DNA from: Acholoe squamosa | Taxonomy: Eukaryota > Annelida > Polychaeta > Phyllodocida > Polynoidae | DNA length: 64,000 nucleotides | Direction: 5' to 3' | Assembly: GCA_949317995.1 (NCBI GenBank) | Contig: OX439037.1 | Span: 54,966,080 to 55,030,079 of the forward strand | In this document: one piece after another, positions 59,617-64,000 of the stretch | Layout of the letters: the number at the start of each line of letters is the position of its first letter | Numbering within the stretch: the stretch's first letter is position 1 | The notes under the pieces: generated by a model | What the model was told of the DNA's origin: nothing | Database searches by the model: none | Seen by the model: only the letters and a program-made list of their open reading frames with translations | Made by a program: the position numbers and the translations under genes

Positions 59617-61010
59617 CTATGATCTATAAAGGGAAGACCAGAAATTGTCTTATACCCCTTTTTCAAGTGGATGGCAGTAGTACTGAAAGGAAATTTCCAT
59701 TTCTTTTTATGCAAAACGCCCATATTTGAAATGTAAATACAACGTTTTTGGTCCTTTCAGGGCAGAAATTAGTATGTTATTTATATTTGTTGCCTGGTTG
59801 CTATGAAAACATCATTTTCACTCAAAACCCACTTGGATCAATGTGCTGAAAAATTGTAAAATCCCATATCGAGATCAAATTCTATGAGGAGAAGAATGTA
59901 AAGAATAATATTTAGTGTTCACCCTTTTTCTTTGGGTGAACACTAAAATTTCAGGCACCTCTTCCTTGTTGAATGCTCAGGCATGCTTTGGCTGATGTTC
60001 AATTAGGCATGCCTTCACCGATGAAGAGTATTCAGCTTTACCTTTGATAAATATTCTGGAATATTGTACGATAAACATGCAGGCATAAAATCAATGGTAG
60101 ATGCTGATTTGATACGCTAAAATCACTCGGATGTATTATATTCTCCAGGGACCAACAGGCAAAGGTTTTCTGCTTTAAAGGTGACTGGAAAAGGGGATAT
60201 CTGGTTTAATTGTGCATATAAGATAACAGGCTGAACACTGGGTTTGATCACTGCGGCCATAGTAAAACAGCCAGCCTCTCACCAGATCTAAAACCCTCAG
60301 AGCAGCTCGCTGCGAAGGAACATGGCTTATATCAGCTCTTATCAGCTGCTGGAACCCTGCAGTAGAGATACACATCTTACATCCGACTACCCCCACGTCA
60401 TGCCTATCCTCTCCCCTTTCCTCTTGTATTGATCTCATGAGGAGATTGGCGGCCGTCGGGTCGTGTTGATAGAATGTGATCGGCGCTTACACCATTACAA
60501 CATGGGGGCCGGACAACAAACGCAGATGTGAATATTCCTTGATGAGGCGGCCCGGCGAGCAGCTAACCCACTGTCTATTGCTCACTGCTAATGAATTCCT
60601 GGATGGAGGAGATGCTCATGACCGATCTGGTTGTCTCTCGATCTCTGTCTAGTATTGAGGAGACAGTAGGGGGGATGGCGAGCCCCGGCGGGGATATTGA
60701 ATCGGAAGGGTAATCAGAATACAAATGTGTGATTTATTTCGTAAAGTCGACAGTAAATTGCCAGGCTGTTGGTGATAATGGTCCTCTCCTCCTCCCCCTC
60801 CATCATCCTTCTCTTAGCTTGCACCTCCCTCCCCAACTTACCCTTCTCGACATCCGCTTGGACTTTAAAGCAATTTCCATAGAAGGAACACTGGAGTAAC
60901 AATTGGGACAAGACCTATTTCAACCCTTGTAGTTCATACAGTTATTAGGCGTATTGGTAATGGCAAAGAATGGCACATTTCCAGAATACATTACTTCGGA
61001 ATCAAGTTTC
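59617..61010. other. Unique non-coding stretch
   Basis: GAGCAGCTC near 60299 and GAGCAGCTA near 60559. No family or gene supported. Confidence 0.35.
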
Positions 61011-61294
61011 CTGGAGGGTGTTGCTCGTATGCCCTCTTTTTCAAAGAAGTTACACTCTGCTTCACCATTAGACTTCCACTCACATTATATGTGTGAAGAG
61101 GCACCTGCCTTGCTTAAAAATAGTGTTTGCTGCAATATGAGATACCTACTTTTGTTACACACTCTTTCATGTGCTCTTGTGTTGGCCACTTGTGTGCAAC
61201 ACAACAAAAGTTTGGACAACAAAGAAAGAGACTGCTGCAGGTGAGGCACTTCTTACGCAACACTCCCCTTTCCCATATGAGCAACACCCTCCTG
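61011..61294 (+). mobile_element. Family C MITE, divergent copy C5
   Basis: 284 bp with C-type ends (CTGGAGGGTGTTGCTC and GAGCAACACCCTCCTG) but a shorter, diverged interior. It is flanked by GTTTC at 61006-61010 and 61295-61299, a possible 5-bp target duplication that the other C copies do not show. Confidence 0.75.
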
Positions 61295-63359
61295 GTTTCG
61301 AACTTTGATGCAGCAGGTGGGCAACAGCTATTCCTTTGTACTCTGCAAATCTTTAATGGGAAAGAAATGAACCCTTGCTTTGGTAGAAAAGAATGGCTAC
61401 GCTCAACACACCTAGATCTAATCATTATTACCGGCCTTGAAGAGGCGAAATGCAGTGTAAAACATTGATTATATGTGCACCGACCATCCTGTATTGAATT
61501 TGATTAGAGTTCATGAAGAAATAAATGAAATTCTACTGCGCTTCGTATCCAAAGCATGATTATATTATACTAGTTCTGTTACCATCCCGTCCCCGGATCG
61601 AAACATGAGGAACTGTATCTTGTTTTGTTTTTTTATCAATTTCAAGAAGCTACCATTCTTATAAGTAGTGCCAATGCAAGGGCCTGTTGATGAACTGGGT
61701 TTGATAAGGGATCTATTTCAGGAATTCCAGCATCTTAAGCCCTTATTCAAATGTATACACTGAAAAAGGGAGATCCTAAGGGACCCGGTGTGCGTGGGCG
61801 ATTTGATGCAAAGACACGCCTCTCGCCACAACGATGTCAACATCTCCATAGCACTCCCTTATACCAAGAAGATATTTTTGAATGGCTGTCCTCTCCATAT
61901 TCCCTTTTTCGCTGTGAATTTGTAAGTCTTCGGTGCAGAAAGGAGTAAAAACGCAGGAGAAGGGATGAAGGGAGGACAGGCCAACAAATTGTTATGGCTG
62001 TGGCAGCTTGGCACCACCATCTGTAAGCCTGCATGGTGGATGGTAAGGGTGCAGACGTCTGCTTATACGCTTCTAACAATGTTTACTGCTTAGTTGGCTT
62101 GGAATGGCACGAATCAATGGATGATTGGACGGGTGCGAAGTTGCAGGCAATTGGGTTAGGCAGAATTAAGTTAGGCTTGGTGGGGTGCTGGACTGACGCA
62201 AAGCGGACTCACCGGCCACGGGACATTTCTGGAGATAATTGGCCCACCCCCTGCATATGAAGCATCAACAAGACGCCATAACAAGATGTAACACAGTCTT
62301 GGCCATGATGTTCTTTACCGCGCCTACAGGGCCGTCACTACCGCCGTAGGAAAAGGGAAGGGAGGGGGATTGGCTGAGCTCCCCAATAAACGATCCATAT
62401 GAGCCAACGTAATATTACATGCCTCCAATATAATCAAAGCCCCTTTTCTCTATCAAAACCTTCTTCCTTTACTCCCTTCCCTACCAATCACCAAGCAGTG
62501 GTCAGATCTTGGACCTCCTTTTGTTCTATAAACGCTTCAATGACATCGGATAACCATAACTCAATACCACCGAGGCTGATCTAATTACCAGGATAATGTG
62601 GAAAGGCAATGATGGAAAAGCGATGGTAGAAAGGAAGAATAAGGGAAGTATTGGTTTTCCTCACATGGTTGTCTTTGATGTATATCATACGTTGCTCCAG
62701 TGGTGCTCTCCTTCGAACCTTTTCATTTTCTATTCCAAGAATGTCAGGTTGTAGACATATATGATAAATTATGTTTTCTGATTCTAGAATTATCAATTTA
62801 CACAGAACAAAAAAAAAAAAAAAAAAGAGCAGCACAAACATTGATATCTTCTAAAGGGTAGAGGGCATTGATTAAAGCATTACGTGACCTTGGATTAGTC
62901 TACTCTGAATAATGAGGATTAGCATAGTTGTTAGACAGTATAGTAACACGGTATAATTTGCCTCATTAAAAGCGAGACAGCGTATCATGAAATAAGACGG
63001 AGAGACAACAATCCAAAGATTTGGTCATCACTATGGATATCAATGTATATTAATTTCTACCTTCGCTGGGCATTGAATGTCACTCTAAGGCTCTAGACAG
63101 GCGCAGACAATGCTTACGATCCCGATTTGCATTTTACATCCTCAATATAGAAAATAGCAGTTTATAGTATGGCTGTCCGAAGTTTCGGCTCCCGAAGCTC
63201 TCAATAAACATTTTATCTATACTGGATGTACAATAGCAGATCTCAATATAATGTCAATATACATTTTATTCCCAGAGTATTTGGCAGCTCTATTCTATGG
63301 AAGTCCTACATACATAGCATAATGAGATATCCAAAGTCCTTCAAATACGACATGTATGT
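61295..63359. other. Unique non-coding stretch
   Basis: A 17-A run at about 62810-62826. Short opposed open frames only, none with a recognised domain. Confidence 0.35.
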
Positions 63360-64000
63360 GGGTCAGGTCGCCAGAAAGCAGTAGATTTTGTGTTTTTGGG
63401 TCATTTTGCACTCTTATGGCTCTAGAGAAAGAAGTTGCAAATCAATCTTGTTTTACATAGACTCATTTGATAGATAACACTTAGGGCTATTAGAAAGATG
63501 TTAATTTGTGGCCATCCATCAAAAACTCTCAGACTTATAGCTTGCCGAAGTGAGAAAAACAGTTAAATTTGTTCTTTTTTGTTTTTTTGTACTTTTTACA
63601 AATGTTCTGTATTGAATAAAGAACATCTGGAGTAACCCAAAGTTATTTTTTGTATTGTATATGATCATAGGTATCATTTCCATCAGGTTTGAACATGTTA
63701 CTGAGTGAGGATTTTTCATTGTGTGTCTTTGAAAATGGAGATCTGTAATTTGTAACGTCCGATACCAAAATCTAAATCAGTTATAAAACATGGAAAAAAT
63801 TAATCTTCATAATATTTGTTATTACCCATATGAAGGGCTTTATTATCCCCTACTTTGGCGAAAAAATTGTGTGTCCAGCAGCATTTGTCTCCATGTGAGA
63901 GCAGCTTATGTGAAATAATTCTGATAAAAGTACCGGACGTTACGTAACGTCCGGTACTTTTATCATCATGTAGGAGGCAGTCTACTGTACATGCATAACT
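63360..64000 (+). repeat. Family W repeat, copy 2, runs off the window
   Basis: Starts GGGTCAGGTCGCCAGAAA. Its first unit is 63752-63943 (192 bp), bounded by inverted GTAACGTCC boxes. A second unit begins at 63944 with no spacer. Blocks such as AGGGCTATTAG, TTGTATATGATC, AACATGGAAA and TGTACATGCATAACT line up in order with copy 1. The right end lies beyond the window. Non-coding. Confidence 0.7.
63922..63965. repeat. Perfect 44-bp palindrome
   Basis: Every base pairs around the centre 63943/63944 (…GGACGTTAC|GTAACGTCC…). It is the joint between two abutting units of family W and corresponds to the near-perfect palindrome at 10314-10353 in copy 1. Confidence 0.95.

Noticed and set aside
1-64000. 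Retroviral, LTR, Polinton-like or LINE elements, CRISPR arrays and rRNA genes
   Set aside because: No reverse transcriptase, integrase, capsid or polymerase motifs, no paired long terminal repeats, no regularly spaced identical repeats of CRISPR type and no rRNA-like blocks were recognised by reading. A profile search could still find short, old fragments.

Overview
This window looks like gene-poor, repeat-rich DNA from an animal nuclear genome, probably a marine invertebrate. The evidence is indirect. There are no dense bacterial-style genes and no convincing complete protein gene. Microsatellites are long, a few putative exons have AG/GT borders, tRNA-derived fragments are present, and many short non-coding terminal-inverted-repeat (TIR) elements are inserted in one another. 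I cannot name the species from sequence alone. Family letters used here are local labels assigned by comparing copies within the window; no database search was possible.

Layout. 1-2.7 kb: a candidate coding exon on the + strand whose splice donor runs straight into a (GAA) tract of about 446 bp, then a TWA-flanked MITE (family A) and a TA/GT microsatellite. 2.7-9.7 kb: mostly unique sequence carrying a striking near-palindromic motif, GAGC(A/T)GCTC, densest at 6.4-8.3 kb. 9.7-10.5 kb: the first copy of an unusual repeat (family W) built around abutting inverted units. 12-14.8 kb: a MITE packed with GTGTTTA motifs (F1), a second MITE (T1), a candidate signal-peptide exon on the - strand, and a MITE/tRNA-like/minisatellite composite. 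16.6-22.4 kb: a MITE with a clean 6-bp flanking repeat (L), a 55-60 bp minisatellite (K), a C element and an 880-bp long-TIR element (S). 23.7-29.2 kb: a dense nest with C inside B inside G, H also inside G, B inside A, and an array of ATTCAGCCC and TACGTCA motifs. 31.8-36.1 kb: ten of twelve copies of an 80-bp fold-back element (D), three of which carry or abut other insertions. 36.1-45 kb: mostly unique, with a candidate terminal exon at 36.4 kb, a third A copy, a tRNA-like fragment and a hairpin between two AT tracts. 45-49 kb: a compound long-TIR element (G2) and the second F copy. 52.6-58.2 kb: pyrimidine-rich, AT and CT simple repeats, a D pair and another MITE (R). 59-64 kb: C elements, a CTCF-like motif, and the second W copy running off the end with a perfect 44-bp palindrome.

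How it fits together. Insertion nests and empty-site comparisons give relative ages and target-site duplications: 3 bp for A (TWA) and B, TA for F, and 8-9 bp for a small element (E) inside D. The strongest lead is family W. Two deeply diverged copies keep the same internal architecture, and their palindrome arms have changed in step. The second lead is the GAGCWGCTC motif, seen 13 times where about 0.5 is expected under uniform base composition. I saw no rRNA, CRISPR, retroviral or other capsid-bearing element.
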